Positions 45,165 to 56,330 of a stretch of DNA of 64,000 nt are shown piece after piece. Location of the stretch: positions 30,464,771-30,528,770 of the forward strand of contig NC_081543.1 of the NCBI RefSeq assembly GCF_901000735.1. Reading direction: 5' to 3'. A program made the translations under genes and the position numbers. Below the pieces are notes generated by a model. It saw nothing but the letters and a program-made list of their open reading frames with translations. It searched no databases and had not been told where the DNA came from. Origin of the DNA: Corylus avellana. Lineage: Eukaryota; Streptophyta; Magnoliopsida; Fagales; Betulaceae. Every line of letters starts with the position of its first letter. The first letter of the stretch is position 1.

Positions 45165-45640
45165 AAAAAAAAAAATCGTTTATTTCTTTATATTATGATA
45201 TGGAGTTTGGGTTGAACAAACTCCACGAATATGGAGTTTGTTTGGAAATAAATGGTATTAAATAATATTGATACCATGAATATGATATATTTTTATTTAT
45301 TGATATTATTTCTCTTAATTTCTTACGTGCTGTCAATAATCAAATTGACACGTACAAGGAATTCCATACATTGTTTAATAAATAATATAACAAAAATACA
45401 ATTGAACATCTCTATATATTAATTAACGGGGCAGCTGTCACCGACTCACCAAGTGGACATACATGTCGGTGATCTTGTCTAAGACTCTTCTTGTCTAAGA
45501 GCCATCAATTACTACTTGAATATATACAGGCATGGCAATTTCGTCGACGCCGAAATCGGAATCGGAATAGGCATGGCTTCCAAATGACCTCCTTGATTCG
45601 ATTCTGGACAAGGTGGCGTCACCATTTGCACACGTTTAAC
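45165..45640. repeat. Inverted counterpart of 17590-18795
   Basis: The stretch begins with the half-palindrome found at 18707-18795 (TTTATTTCTTTATATTATGA), then carries GGTATTAAATAATATTGATACC, and ends with GGACAAGGTGGCGTCACCAT, all reverse-complement to the left region with small indels. It links the NADS pseudogene end to the F-box block. Confidence 0.7.
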
Positions 45641-45848
45641 CACATCGGCTAAACGTTTGGTTTCATATATCTTAATATAGGTTTTATTTAGCAGATATTA
45701 TACACCCCCAAAAAACAAAATAGAAAAAAAATAATAATAATACCGAGAATCTTTCGGGATTTTCTCTATTACCTTCCACTGATTTGCCTTCTCCTACCCT
45801 AACCTGTGTCGTCGCTGCTTCGCCCTGTCTGCCATTGCCGCCATCATA

Positions 45849-45980
45849 ATGTCAGACAATTTCTCTTTAGACCTTCTGATGTCGATACTGGAAAGACTTC
45901 CGGCGAAATCCCTCTTCCGTTTCAGGTGCGTCTCCAAAGAATTATGTTCCGTATTGAGTTATGAAAAATTTGGAATCTAA
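45849..45980 (+). pseudogene. Truncated F-box gene, 43 codons
   Basis: MSDNFSLDLLMSILERLPAK is followed by SLFRFRCVSKELCSVL and a stop 43 codons in. It matches the first 38 residues of the F-box gene at 46344, with several substitutions, then diverges. The leader (CTTCCACTGATTTGCCTTCT) is also shared. This is a partial tandem duplicate lying about 500 bases upstream of the intact gene; the F-box-associated domain is lost. Confidence 0.8.
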
Positions 45981-46343
45981 CCTGTCCATCACGCGTGATT
46001 TTTTTTTTTTTTTTTTTTAATTTTTTATTTAAATTTTATTTTAATAAAAAAATTGATAACTATGGTTCAGTTAACCACGCCAGCTCAGCAAGGTGCGGAT
46101 GGGTTGCTGATAGAATTCTTCTCCCTAGCATTACTCGGTTTCTTATATCTTAATTAATATAGGTTTTATTTTACAGATATTATAGTATTATACACCCCCA
46201 AAAAACAAAATAGAAAAAAATAAAAATAAAAGATACCGAGAATCTTTCGCGATTTTCCCTATTACCTTCCACGGATTTGCCTTCTCCTACAGTAACCTGC
46301 GCCGTCGCTGCTCATTGCCCTGTTTGCCATTGCCGCCGCCGCA

Positions 46344-47342
46344 ATGTCGGACTATTTTCCTCGAGACCTTCTGATGCCAATACTGGAAAGACTTCCGGCG
46401 AAATCCCTCTTCCGTTTCAGGTGCGTCTCCAAAGAATTCCGTTCCTTATTTAGAGATGGTTACCATCTTATTTACCACCGGTCACAGGATTCAGACCACT
46501 TCACTCACTATTCCCTACACCATCCCGACACTTATGATCAGTACTTTCGTTTCGAATTACCTTCGAAAATTGGTAAACTAGACTACGTTAATTCTTGTCA
46601 CGGTGTTTGTTGTTTGTTCGGACACCCCAACATAGTCGTTCTCTGGATCCCGTTGACCCAAAAGTTCCATACGCTTCGGAAGCCTTCATTACCGGAGCCT
46701 TCATTACCGGATAGTATTCGCGCCTCTGGACTTTATTGTTACGCTCACGGGCTAGGGGTTGATGAACCGAACGGCTATTACAAGGTGGTGAGATTGGTTT
46801 ACCTTATGATTGAGGATGATACGTCGGTGACACTTTCCAGTGAAGCTGAGGTTTTTAGTCTGGACACCTGTTGTTGGAAGAGAGTAAGTGGGCCTACGAT
46901 TTGGGCGTCTCAACTGTCTCCGGCTTATGTCAACGGAGTTATCCACTGGATATGCTTGGGACTGGGAGCGTTGCTTTTGTTTGATGTAAGTGACGAGGTA
47001 TTTCGCACGATGAAATTACCCGATGGGCTGACACTGCGAGCCATTGCGGCTTGTAAGGGCTCGCTTTTGGCTTGTGATTGTGAGTATGAGCGTGGTGTTT
47101 GTGGTGTCTGGGTGATGAAAGAGTATGGTGTTGCTGAGTCTTGGATGAGACATACTGTTATTGATGATCCAGATCGGGTGATACGGGGTCCGGTTCCGGT
47201 GAGCTCTAGCAGCAGCGGCGGCGGCGAGTTGCTGGCGTCGACAGGAGCAGGAGAGCTGCTTTTCTGTGATCGTCAACCACTAGAAAAGAAGAAACTTGGA
47301 GATTTGTATGTAGACAAATGCTCTGAGAGTCTCTATATTTGA
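46344..47342 (+). CDS. F-box protein with F-box-associated domain (right copy)
   Basis: Intronless, 332 residues, differing from the minus-strand copy at 26827 only at residue 78 (K here). It has an F-box at residues 4-45 and F-box-associated repeats in the rest, with a Ser/Gly-rich loop (SSSSSGGG, about residues 288-295) near the end. It is a predicted SCF substrate receptor. The leader has a GCC-repeat before the ATG (gccgccgccgcaATGTCGG). A truncated sister lies just upstream at 45849. The intact frame in both arms fits either recent duplication or gene conversion. Confidence 0.88.
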   Translation: MSDYFPRDLLMPILERLPAKSLFRFRCVSKEFRSLFRDGYHLIYHRSQDSDHFTHYSLHHPDTYDQYFRFELPSKIGKLDYVNSCHGVCCLFGHPNIVVLWIPLTQKFHTLRKPSLPEPSLPDSIRASGLYCYAHGLGVDEPNGYYKVVRLVYLMIEDDTSVTLSSEAEVFSLDTCCWKRVSGPTIWASQLSPAYVNGVIHWICLGLGALLLFDVSDEVFRTMKLPDGLTLRAIAACKGSLLACDCEYERGVCGVWVMKEYGVAESWMRHTVIDDPDRVIRGPVPVSSSSSGGGELLASTGAGELLFCDRQPLEKKKLGDLYVDKCSESLYI

Positions 47343-48099
47343 TGCTGAGAAATCAGAAGGCTCTTTACTTGAAGCTTGATTTCAAATGAAATAGTGTAGA
47401 CAGATTAATTAAGTTTGAGAATTAATGTAACCCTATTAAGTTCGTACTTTATAAACCTCTTCACATTCCTTTTTTAGCTATAGCTTTAAAATGATAGATA
47501 TAAATCTTTTTAATTACTTCAACTAATTAGTTTTTGAGTTTACTTCATGCATTGAATCTATAAGTCTTTAAGGGGACCTGACTACATTCCGTGTAATAAG
47601 ATTGTGCCCCTTTGTGCTTATTAATGATATGCATTACTTATCCAAAAAAAATATGATCAATTACTTGTGTAGCTTTGATTGATTGGTATATGTAGTGTAG
47701 TTACTGCAGTTTCTCTGGTTTGTGGTACTGCAGATTAAAGATATTTCTGGTCTTCTTCACTGCAGATTTGTTTTGGTTTTGGTTAGAGTTTGGGTGTATA
47801 GCAAATTGTAGTGTTTGTTGTTTGCTGTTTTTTTGCAGCTTTAGGTCCAGCATTTTTTAAATTTGGAGTGTTTAGTAGCAAGTGTATATACAGATTAAAG
47901 AATGAAGGACCGAAGGTAATTATTATTATTATTTGGTCCTTAATTCAAAATTTCAAAACTTATATCAGCTGCGACTTGTCGCTTCATTTCATTGGCCACG
48001 GTCTACATCACTCAAACAACTTCAAAAGAATAGGTTATTTAAAACACGTCAACTTTTCATTTTCAGTTATGTTGTCAACTTGAAGCTGTCAATGGCTCA

Positions 48100-48549
48100 A
48101 TGGTTTGGTTGCAAACTTTTGTATATGGTAATCCTAAAGGGTTGGGGTGGAAGCATTTATGGTCCCATTTTGGAAGTTTTAAACAGTCTGTTGGCAGGAT
48201 CCCCTGGTTTCTTGTGGGTGACTTTAATTCTGTGTTTCATGTACATGAGGAATGGGGAACTTCAAGGTTTAATGGTTATGATGTTGGTTTTGTGGAGTGT
48301 GCTAATAAAATGGAGCTGGTTGATTTAGCTTATTCAGGCTGTTTTTTGACATGGAACAATAACAGAGAAGGTGATGGTTTTGTTGCTAGGATGCTTGACA
48401 GAGTAGTGAGTAATGAGTATTGGATGGACTGTTTTGGACAAACTTCAGTAGTTTTCTTGGCTGCAGGTGTCTCTGATCAATCACCAGTTCTTATAGCAGT
48501 TGGTGAGGCTCAAAGCTTTGGTCCAAAGCCCTTTAAAATTTCCAATTAA
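48100..48549 (+). pseudogene. LINE endonuclease (EEP) domain fragment, right copy
   Basis: 149 codons, almost the same as the left copy, differing near the end (PFKISN here, PFKNFN there). It keeps GDFN and the TWNN block and has the same SDQ in place of SDH. In-frame sequence upstream (CQLEAVNGS) extends the similarity slightly but without the catalytic N-terminus. It lies 760 bases after the F-box gene in both arms. Confidence 0.75.
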
Positions 48550-48789
48550 TAAGCTTCAGGTTTGCTGAGCTCATGTAGCAAAAATATTGAATTTCTTGTT
48601 TTAGTGATAAGTCTCTGGGTTATGATTGTCTCCATTGCAATTATTGTCCACACTTGGAAGTAATTTGAAATCCTTTGCTTCAGCAATATTGAAGCTACGG
48701 CATTTGCTTATGAGTACTGAAAACTCTTGATTAATTTTTATAAACATATAGACAGTTAATTGTATGAACTTTTAAGGTTTTTTTTTTTG

Positions 48790-49290
48790 TTTTTTTTTTC
48801 AAGTAAAGTCGTATATATCAAAAAGCGCAATGCGTTTCTAGGCACACAAAAAGTATACATAGGGAAACCCGCGAAAACCCATAATAAGACCCAAGATAAA
48901 AACCCAATATAAACCTAAAGAAATCTTGACACCTAAAAAAGACCCCCAAAGTTACAGAAGCAAATCCATCAAACAATATTGTCCCAAAGAAAGAATGGCG
49001 AACAATAACCACCCTGGGCTCTACAACCCAATATTCTTGCCCCTCCTTCAACGAGAAGACCCGCTAGCTATATCATAGTTAATGGAACTTTATAAATTTA
49101 GCAGCTCTCTCTTGCCCTTAGTTCGAAGTTGCCCAACCTTTAAATCCCGTATCACCTCCTGCATCAACGCCAACTCCTCAATGTCCTCCGGTGGGGCGTG
49201 CAACCTTATTTGCACGAAGTGTATCCTCTTCCATTACCTTCAAAAAGCCAAATGCTTCTAATCGTGCTTTACATTTTCCTTCAACCACTC
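48790..49290 (-). repeat. Inverted copy of the 25.1-kb LINE-like segment and upstream relic
   Basis: This is the reverse complement of 24935-25420. On the minus strand, from about 49260, it reads ALMQEVIRDLKVGQLRTKGK and RELLNL to a stop, a cleaner frame than the left copy. It may be a LINE coding relic, but the family was not established. Confidence 0.5.
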
Positions 49291-49293
49291 AAA

Positions 49294-49546
49294 CAGCTGT
49301 TTGGTAAAATACAATAATTTTTCCTTTTCTTTTTATTTTTTCTTTTGTTTTGCTGAAATATTCTTTAATTTTTTTATTTTTTTTATTTTAGAAATATACT
49401 TTTCAAACTTTTACCAAACAAATGTTCGTTTCTAGCCCCAACATACAATACTTTTTTTCAAACGTGGCTTCCACGAAATCAATTTTCAAGCTTTACTTCA
49501 AAACTCAAAATCCAAAACATTACTCAAAACTTTAGCAAACAGACCC
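49294..49546. mobile_element. Short element with CTGTTTG-type inverted ends
   Basis: The left end reads ctgtttggtaaaatac and the right end, reverse-complemented, reads ctgtttgctaaagttt. The interior is about 250 bases, AT-rich and non-coding. The same right part occurs in the NADS intron at 44425-44670 and inverted at 62500-62745. In copy A the left end is replaced by the minisatellite. The ends resemble hAT-like MITEs, but a target duplication was not confirmed. Confidence 0.45.
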
Positions 49547-49859
49547 TTTGTGTTTGCTTAAATAATGTCCATCTCCTAAGATGCCCACATCGAATAACAT
49601 GGATTGTCGACAATGGGGAGACTAAATCTTTGTAGTATTTAAATGATCAAAATTCTTCGTCTCAACATTGTGTTAATGGTTTGCTTTTGGGCGTCTTGAC
49701 TTGCATTGACATTCTTTGCTTTAACATATGCAAATTTTCTTTCTTGTTACTGGCATTTCATCGTTATGTTTTATTTTTGGGTGAAAGAATAAGTTATAGA
49801 GATGGGTATGTCAATATTATGCTTTTGCTGGGAAGTCTAACTTATGTTGTGTAAAACAG

Positions 49860-49954
49860 CTAGATGAAGTGGACATGGGAATGACATATGAGGAACTCTC
49901 CGTCAATGGAAGGTTGCGGAAAATTTTCCGTTGTGGTCTAGTATCTATGTTCAA
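49860..49954 (+). pseudogene. Isolated NAD synthetase exon (right arm)
   Basis: The exon begins after an acceptor (gtaaaacag) and reads [20 protein letters not shown] and KIFRCG, matching NAD synthetase better than the decayed copy at 44987. At the 3' end TTCAATGTCTG replaces the expected splice junction, so the frame runs on into intron. No other NADS exon follows in this arm: the next intron is present to about 50665, where the two terminal exons have been deleted. Confidence 0.75.
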
Positions 49955-50239
49955 TGTCTGTTTTATGTCTCACTATTTCTCGTATGGAGCTTCAACGTTT
50001 TTACTTCCTCTTGAATTAGTCTATGATAGGGAATCACAAGGTAGTGTAATTAGGAGAATCTTCTTGCTCGCTTCAGATCGCGAAATATTTTTTATGGAGA
50101 CACCAATTAGGAGAATCTTCTTTCTGATTCAGATCAAGAAATATTCTTTATGGAATGCCTCATTTTTTGAGTTGTCTTTGATCAGATCTGTATGGTTATC
50201 TGAAAATTGTAGTGGCAAAACAGAATTATGATAATAAAG

Positions 50240-50670
50240 GTCATCCAATCAAAGGATGCAATATTAGAGGATCCAAATGGGGCTGGAGATTCGCCAAAAA
50301 AAGGTTAATGGACACTTGCAGAAACCCTCCAATAATAATCAGACATCTCGAGGGTTGATATTCCATTTTTGAGTTCAAAACTACTTTACATGAACTCTTT
50401 TCACATGGATGGCAGATGCCACCATGCCTCATTCCCCCTTCTAATTTTATAGTTACTGTGCTTTTTTCAATTTTCTCTGAGTTTGTTCTCTATTTTTCTA
50501 CTGGTTGTTTGCTTGGATTGTGCCCTCTTATCATCTTTCAATTATATTTTAATCGCTAACCGAGTTGTAAGAACTCGTCAATTTTTAATTTTAATTTTAA
50601 TTTTTTTAATTTTTTGGTATTATTTTTTAACCGAGTTGCAGCAAGAGAATCTCTGCTACAGATAGGGTAA
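50240..50670. repeat. NADS intron segment, inverted copy of 24220-24640
   Basis: Shared words such as CTCGAGGGTTGATATTCCAT and CACATGGATGGCAGATGCCA occur here, inverted at 24440-24540, and again in that orientation at 61680-61760. By position between NADS exons it is intron. Open frames here rich in Leu and Phe (SSKLLYMNSFHMDG and relatives) are not supported as proteins, because they change between copies. Confidence 0.6.
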
Positions 50671-51527
50671 TATTTCATCATGCTGGTTTATATAATTTTT
50701 TTTTTTTTTTTTTTTTGAGAAAGCTGGTTTATATAATTAAATTATATTCTTAACCATTTTTTCATGGGTAATTATCACCCCTAATAATTGTAACTTTGCC
50801 TCATGTGAAGGCTACTCTATATTCATTCACAGATTTAAATAAAAAATGATTTATAATATCACGATTTGAATTAAAGAAAGTTTGAAACAAGCCAATTTAA
50901 GTTCATGTAATTAACAAGTGGAATTGGAATTAGGAACAAAAATTAAAAAAATAATAATAATAATAATACAAACCGAACATTACATAATTTCTGTGCAAGA
51001 ATCAATAGTAAAATGTGTTGATTGGTATAATATTTGAATTTTTCTTTTTTCTGTTTTTTTTACAGTATTTCAATTTATTTACAAATGTTCTCTAAACCGG
51101 CATCACTGACAATATCCTATAGACCGGTAGAAATCGAAAAATCACTGACAGTATCCTATAGACCGGTAGAAACCGGAAATCTAGAAACCGGTAAAAGTAA
51201 AGCAGTAAACCGGTAAGGAAAATCTAGAAACCGGAAGTAAGGTAGAAATCGAAAAATCACTGACAGTATCCTATAGACCGGTAGAAACCGGAAATCTAGA
51301 AACCGGTAAAAGTAAAGCAGTAAACCGGTAAGGAAAATCTAGAAACCGGAAGTAAAGTAGTAAACCGGTAAGTCTCTGACCCTTAGCCTTAGGCTATGAG
51401 CGTGAGATTTCAAACTCAGGTCAAGGCTGATTTTGACCTGTGTTTATTTAGACAATTATAGACAAAAACGCAAAACGCAAATCAGAGTATGAGTATCAGT
51501 CTACCAGACGAGGTAAAACGAAGAAGA

Positions 51528-51971
51528 CTAGTCTTGCTTCTCGTTCTGTCCGGCCTCCGGAGCCCGTCCGGTCGCATCCTGAACCTCGGCGGCGGCAGCT
51601 TCCTCGGTCGCATCCTGAACCTCGGCGGCAACTTCCTCGCACTGAGGTTCCTCCGGCTCCAGAGGCTCTTTTTCCAGTATTTCCTGCTTCTCTTTCTTTC
51701 CGGCCTCCAGAGCCTGTCCGGTCACATCCTCAGTAACAACTTCCTCGGTAACATGTTCCGCACCGAAAGCTATCGGTGTAGGACTAGGACGCCTCCTCCT
51801 CAGTCCGGTCGGCCAAGTATTTCCGACAGCAGACTCAGTTACAGTAACTACTTCCTCGCACTGAGGTTCCTCCGGCTCCAGAGGCTCTTTTTTCATTTTT
51901 TCCAGTTTTTTGCGTTGTTTCTCTTCTTCGTCGGATAACTTCTGCAGATATGGAGGAGGACCGTGCATCAT
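51528..51971 (-). CDS. Small acidic repeat protein, 147 residues (copy B)
   Basis: As copy A, but with one 11-residue repeat removed in frame, leaving two E-x-QDAT repeats instead of three. All else, including H3, Y8 and M26, matches copy A, so A and B are closest relatives. A clean loss of exactly 33 bases keeps the frame open. It has the same divergent leader with the 40-bp duplication. Confidence 0.6.
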   Translation of the reverse strand: MMHGPPPYLQKLSDEEEKQRKKLEKMKKEPLEPEEPQCEEVVTVTESAVGNTWPTGLRRRRPSPTPIAFGAEHVTEEVVTEDVTGQALEAGKKEKQEILEKEPLEPEEPQCEEVAAEVQDATEEAAAAEVQDATGRAPEAGQNEKQD

Positions 51972-52176
51972 GACGACAACACACTGAATGTGGGAGGAGC
52001 TAGGCTAGGGTTGCAATGAGGCGATGGTTTTGTGAAAAATGAGAGAAGGGTTGCAATGAGGCGATGGTTTTGTGAAAAATGAGAGAATGAGACAGGGGAG
52101 GTGGTGCTGCTGTTTATATAGGTCCTCCTCGTCGCAGGTAGTTAGCTCTTTTCATTGATTTGTTTTTTTTTTTGAA

Positions 52177-52419
52177 ATGTTTATTGCTGACATGGCCAAG
52201 GATGTTTTAGAAACAGAGGAGGAGGGAGAGAGTACGCAGAGAATGGTTCGGAGGAGTTTTGATTTCGTGGGGGTTGAGAGAAGGCCCACCAATGTTAGTG
52301 GGCTTTTAGAGCCCATGGAGGGCTTCACTTTCGAATCATTCGAGGAAATCTCCGTCGATGGAAGGTTGGGGAAAAATTTTCCGATGTGGTCCAGTATCTA
52401 TGTTCCAGGTTTGATTTAG
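52177..52419 (+). CDS. Short ORF divergent from the acidic gene (copy B)
   Basis: Eighty residues, differing from the other two copies by Met for Val after STQR. Same NADS-derived 3' third and same possible donor. All three copies keep the frame open although they are otherwise surrounded by broken genes. The function is unknown. Confidence 0.4.
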   Translation: MFIADMAKDVLETEEEGESTQRMVRRSFDFVGVERRPTNVSGLLEPMEGFTFESFEEISVDGRLGKNFPMWSSIYVPGLI

Positions 52420-52468
52420 GTTTCACTATTTCTCTCTCATTGAGCTTCAATGTTTTTACTTCCTCTTG

Positions 52469-52715
52469 AATTAGTCTATGCGCCGGTGGATTTTGTGCCG
52501 GAGCCGGAGGGGTTCTTGCCAAAGGTGAAGAGTCAGGAGGTGAGAGCCCGGGCTCTGGAGGTGCATGCTTTGTGGAAGAATTTGAGTACGAAAGTCTCTG
52601 ATGAGGTTGTGAAGCGGCCTGAGTTTCATACTTTGCTTCCTCTGCCCAAGCCTGTCATGATTCCTGGATCACGGTTTAGAGAGGTCAATTACTGGAAATC
52701 TTATTGGATAATTAG
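52469..52715 (+). pseudogene. Trehalase exon fragment (copy B)
   Basis: Same as copy A at 39236, with the altered PGSRFREVNYWKSYW signature and intact GTGAGT donor. It is followed by a 0.92-kb intron and then an NADS exon rather than another trehalase exon. Confidence 0.75.
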
Positions 52716-53637
52716 GTGAGTTTTCTGTTACTTTTCGTATTTTGCTTTTAGGTTCGATCATATATTGTAAATGTTCTTGATTAATGGTGGGGTTCTTGAG
52801 TTTTTGCTATATAAGGTAGATGGTACTTGGTGATTTAAATTCTAATGCATAGTAATTATTGAGGTTTCTACATTCGTTTGAAGCTCAATTTTAATATCAA
52901 ATTGCTATACAGGGTTAATTGTACTTGGTGATCCAGATTCTAATACATAGCAATTGTAGGATTTTAATGCATTTGTTTGAAGCTCCTGTGTAATTAAGCA
53001 GCATGAACTGATAATGCTGGTCCTGCAGTCAGTTGGGAGCAAGCATTGTTCTGTTGGGTTTGAAATACTGTCCAATTTGGAAAATTAGTTGTTTTCTTAG
53101 TCGATGACCTTATACAACTTGTACAATAGGGACTTTCCAAATAACCCTACCATTCATGACCCAATTCACATCAAAAAGGGAAAAACTAACACACCAAAAA
53201 TAACACATCATATCTACAGGCACTATATGAAATAGCTTCAATTTATGTTGATAAATGCTAGTGCATAAGCAAGTAATTGTGGGATTCGGGTTTGTCAACT
53301 AAATTGCTTCCTCGAAAATAAATCACCCATTACTGCTCTTCCTCTATTTTCAGCACAATTATGTATTGCATCAATCCGATTCTATGATTCACACTTACAT
53401 GTCACGCTGTTAATGTAAGAGTTGTTTGAGTATGTACTGGTACTTGGTGGTTGTTTAGCAAACCTGCTGATACAAACAACTAAAGAAGTCTCTGAAAATA
53501 GGCATTTACTTTGATATCCATTCTGTTAATCCGATATTAATTCTATCAATTCAAATTCATTGCATTTCTTTGGTCTTTGGATTATAACCCTGTGTTGTGA
53601 ATATTCTTTGTTCCTTAACTTGCTTGCTTGATCACAG

Positions 53638-55709
53638 GTTGCTAGTCTTAGAGGATCTATAAGTAGCTTTCAAGAGCAAGCAAGTTGCAAAATTAAAGTT
53701 CCTTCGGTGGCGGTACCATACAAGCTTTCTCAGCCTTTTACCCTGAAAATGTGTCCTTCTAGTCCACTTAAGGTTAGTTCTTGGTTCAGAAAGGACTATT
53801 TAACCAATCTCATATTGGTGGGATTAAGGCTTCACTGTAATTGAATAAACTGTATTGAAATAGCAGTCTTGCTTTCACTTAGAAATTTTCTGCAAATAAG
53901 TTTAATTTGATTTCATTGGTGATTATGTAGTTTTTGTCAGTGGAATTCTTTTCACAAGAATGTCACTAATTACGAAACTCTTGCTAAATTGAACATGATT
54001 CAGATTAAGTATCATGATCCTGAGGAGGAAATAGCCTTTGGACCAGGTTGCTGGTTATGGGATTATTTAAGAAGTGGAGCTTCTGGTTTTTTGTTTCCTC
54101 TTTCTGGTGGAGCAGATAGCTCCTCGGTTGCTGCTATAGTTGGCTGCATGTGCCAGCTTGTCGTAAAAGGTTGGTTTTATTAAGCATAACATATCGATGC
54201 TGTACTCTTGTACTGTGCATTTCATATTTCTGTTGACTGTCTACTTTTGTTTCAAATAATTAATGGGCTCATGCTGCATTTAATATAAAAGGACCATTAT
54301 TTCAGGATGAGTTCCTACTAGTTAGGTGGCTTTTCTTGGATAATCCTTTTGTACTTGGAAGCGCCTTACGCTTTTAATGATATCTCGATCACTTTAAAAA
54401 AAAAAAAAAATTATTTCAGGATGAGTGCCTGGGGCAGGTAACCAATAACAGGCTTTTGTTAGCCTTCCAATATGATTACCTGTAATAATGTGCTAGGTTA
54501 ACTGAACAGTTAAATCATGCTAAATTGATTAAAAGGCTAGCAAGAGTTTCAATGAGCCAATCACTAGCCAGGGTTGTTCCATAACTCATAGATGGCCTAG
54601 TGCAAACTGGTGAATTTATTTAGGTGTATAAGGAAGTCAAGACTTAAAAATATTTCAGAAAGGACGTTAAATATGGGACATATTATATGTACATCTATTT
54701 TAGCCAAGAGTGGTAATCTGAAGATGTTTACCAAAAAGTATATGTTATTGTTTGGAGTCGTCTCTTTTTATAGAGAGGAGGATATTTGTGTTGAATTGGT
54801 CAAGTTGATTATCAACTTCCTCCAGAGAGGGAAACCATTGTACTACAGCTGGTAAAGTGTATCTTCTGTGGGGTTCCTGGCTGTATCTTTCCTGCCCACT
54901 GCCATAAGTACTAGGGGTGCAGCAGAGGCAGCAAGAGAGCTGGACATATTTTACAACCCTGAACCAAGTGTCGTATTTTCTGATTGTAAATTATTAAATG
55001 TGATGCATATTTACATGCAGAAAAATAGCACATGGAGATGGACAAGTCAAAGCTGATGCAATTCGTATTGGAAATTATACTGGTGGACAGTTTCCTACTG
55101 ACAGCAGAGAATTTGCAAAACGCATATTTTATACAGTATTTATGGGATCTGAAAACAGGTGGGTCCATGTACACGAAACCAATGCTTTCTTGTAGTGTCA
55201 TATTTTCATGTAGTAATTGTGTTAAAATAGGTACTCCATGGTGAACACCATAATAAGCATAATTTCTCATTCTTTAAAAACTTCTGAAGTAGCCAGGCAA
55301 TTCCATGTGTGGCTTGTATTGAAAATCACTGTATTTAAGTTTTGGCATTTTGACTAGATTATTATTGGCTGGCCAATGAAACATGTTACCTTATGATGCC
55401 CATCAAGGAGTGTATGGTTCTTTTGAAAACCATAGGTAGTGAGAAGGCTGTATGATATCTCCAAGGAAAGACGCCAGGATTCATTTCTTATAAATAGTAA
55501 CACAGAAAACATTTTGTGATATTAATAGGTTTATTGCTTGTAGACTGCATTTCAACAAGCCAATTAGATTTTAATTGAATAAGTTCCTTTTCAGATATTA
55601 TTTTCAGCTTACACACTGAGAGTATTGTAGTCCACTAACAGGGTTTGTTTCTTACAGTTCTGAAGTCACAAAGTCACGAGCAAAGGTACTAGCAGATGAG
55701 ATTGGCTCA
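53638..55709 (+). pseudogene. NAD synthetase middle exons, broken and gap-truncated (copy B)
   Basis: Four exons matching those of copy A: VASLRGSISSFQEQ at 53638, [11 protein letters not shown] at about 54004-54169, [13 protein letters not shown] at about 55020-55168, and [17 protein letters not shown] cut by the gap. It shares with copy A the two-base insertion that leads to TAG at the third exon. It keeps the ancestral Ser (TCT) where copy A has Phe (TTT) in the fourth exon. Confidence 0.85.
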
Positions 55710-55809
55710 NNNNNNNNNNNNNNNNNNNNNNNNNNNNNNNNNNNNNNNNNNNNNNNNNNNNNNNNNNNNNNNNNNNNNNNNNNNNNNNNNNNNNNNNNNN
55801 NNNNNNNNN
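55710..55809. other. Assembly gap (100 N) inside an NADS exon
   Basis: Placeholder gap. NADS sequence enters and unrelated duplicated debris (reverse complement of 19245-19310) leaves, so real sequence is missing or two contigs were placed next to each other. Confidence 1.
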
Positions 55810-56330
55810 TGGAAAGAACAAAGACAAGTCTTTGGTTTAGGTTGTTTGAGACTACCGTGTCAGCTAGCATTATTGCATGTAACCTTCAATTGAATTTGCT
55901 ACCACTTTGTTTGAGGACGATTAGACTCGTTCACCTTTCATTGCCAATGGAAATAGTTGTCCTCAATATGTATTTCTAGCATGCTCAAATCGAGCTCAAA
56001 CCTCATGCGTAAGTCCTCATAACGCATCAGGTCTAAAGTTCGACCTTTTAAGTACAAACAATTTTATGGGATCATGTCAACGGTCGAACGTCTAATTTTT
56101 ACCCGACTTGTGTACAAGGTGCTTTGTACTATGGCACTTTTTAGGTGGGAACTCACTGAAATTTACCCTTTTGTTTTTTATGGTTTAAGGAGGATAAATT
56201 AGTGTTGGATGAAGTTAATTGACCACCTGGCACGGGCAATTTTGAATTGTTTATGAGGGGTAGAAATTTATGATTCTGTCCCTGATGAGAAGTATATGCT
56301 ATTAGAGAACATGTGCTTCTCACATGCTAA
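55810..56330. other. Debris and unassigned sequence
   Basis: The first 95 bases match 19245-19310 inverted. The rest shows no coding signal or recognisable repeat. Confidence 0.5.

Larger units (their letters stand above)
46015..52481. repeat. Right arm of the large inverted duplication
   Basis: Reverse complement of 21945-28154. It carries the F-box gene, the LINE endonuclease fragment and, unlike the left arm, an NADS exon with its introns (49300-50170). The two terminal NADS exons present in the left arm are deleted here, around 50665. From 50811 onward it is also the direct duplicate of 37546 onward. Confidence 0.9.
50811..55709. repeat. Direct segmental duplicate B (partner 37546-42475)
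   Basis: Second copy of the acidic gene / short ORF / trehalase exon / NADS block. It has one 33-base deletion in the acidic gene, and it ends in a 100-N gap in the middle of an NADS exon. The sequence after the gap is unrelated to NADS. Confidence 0.93.
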
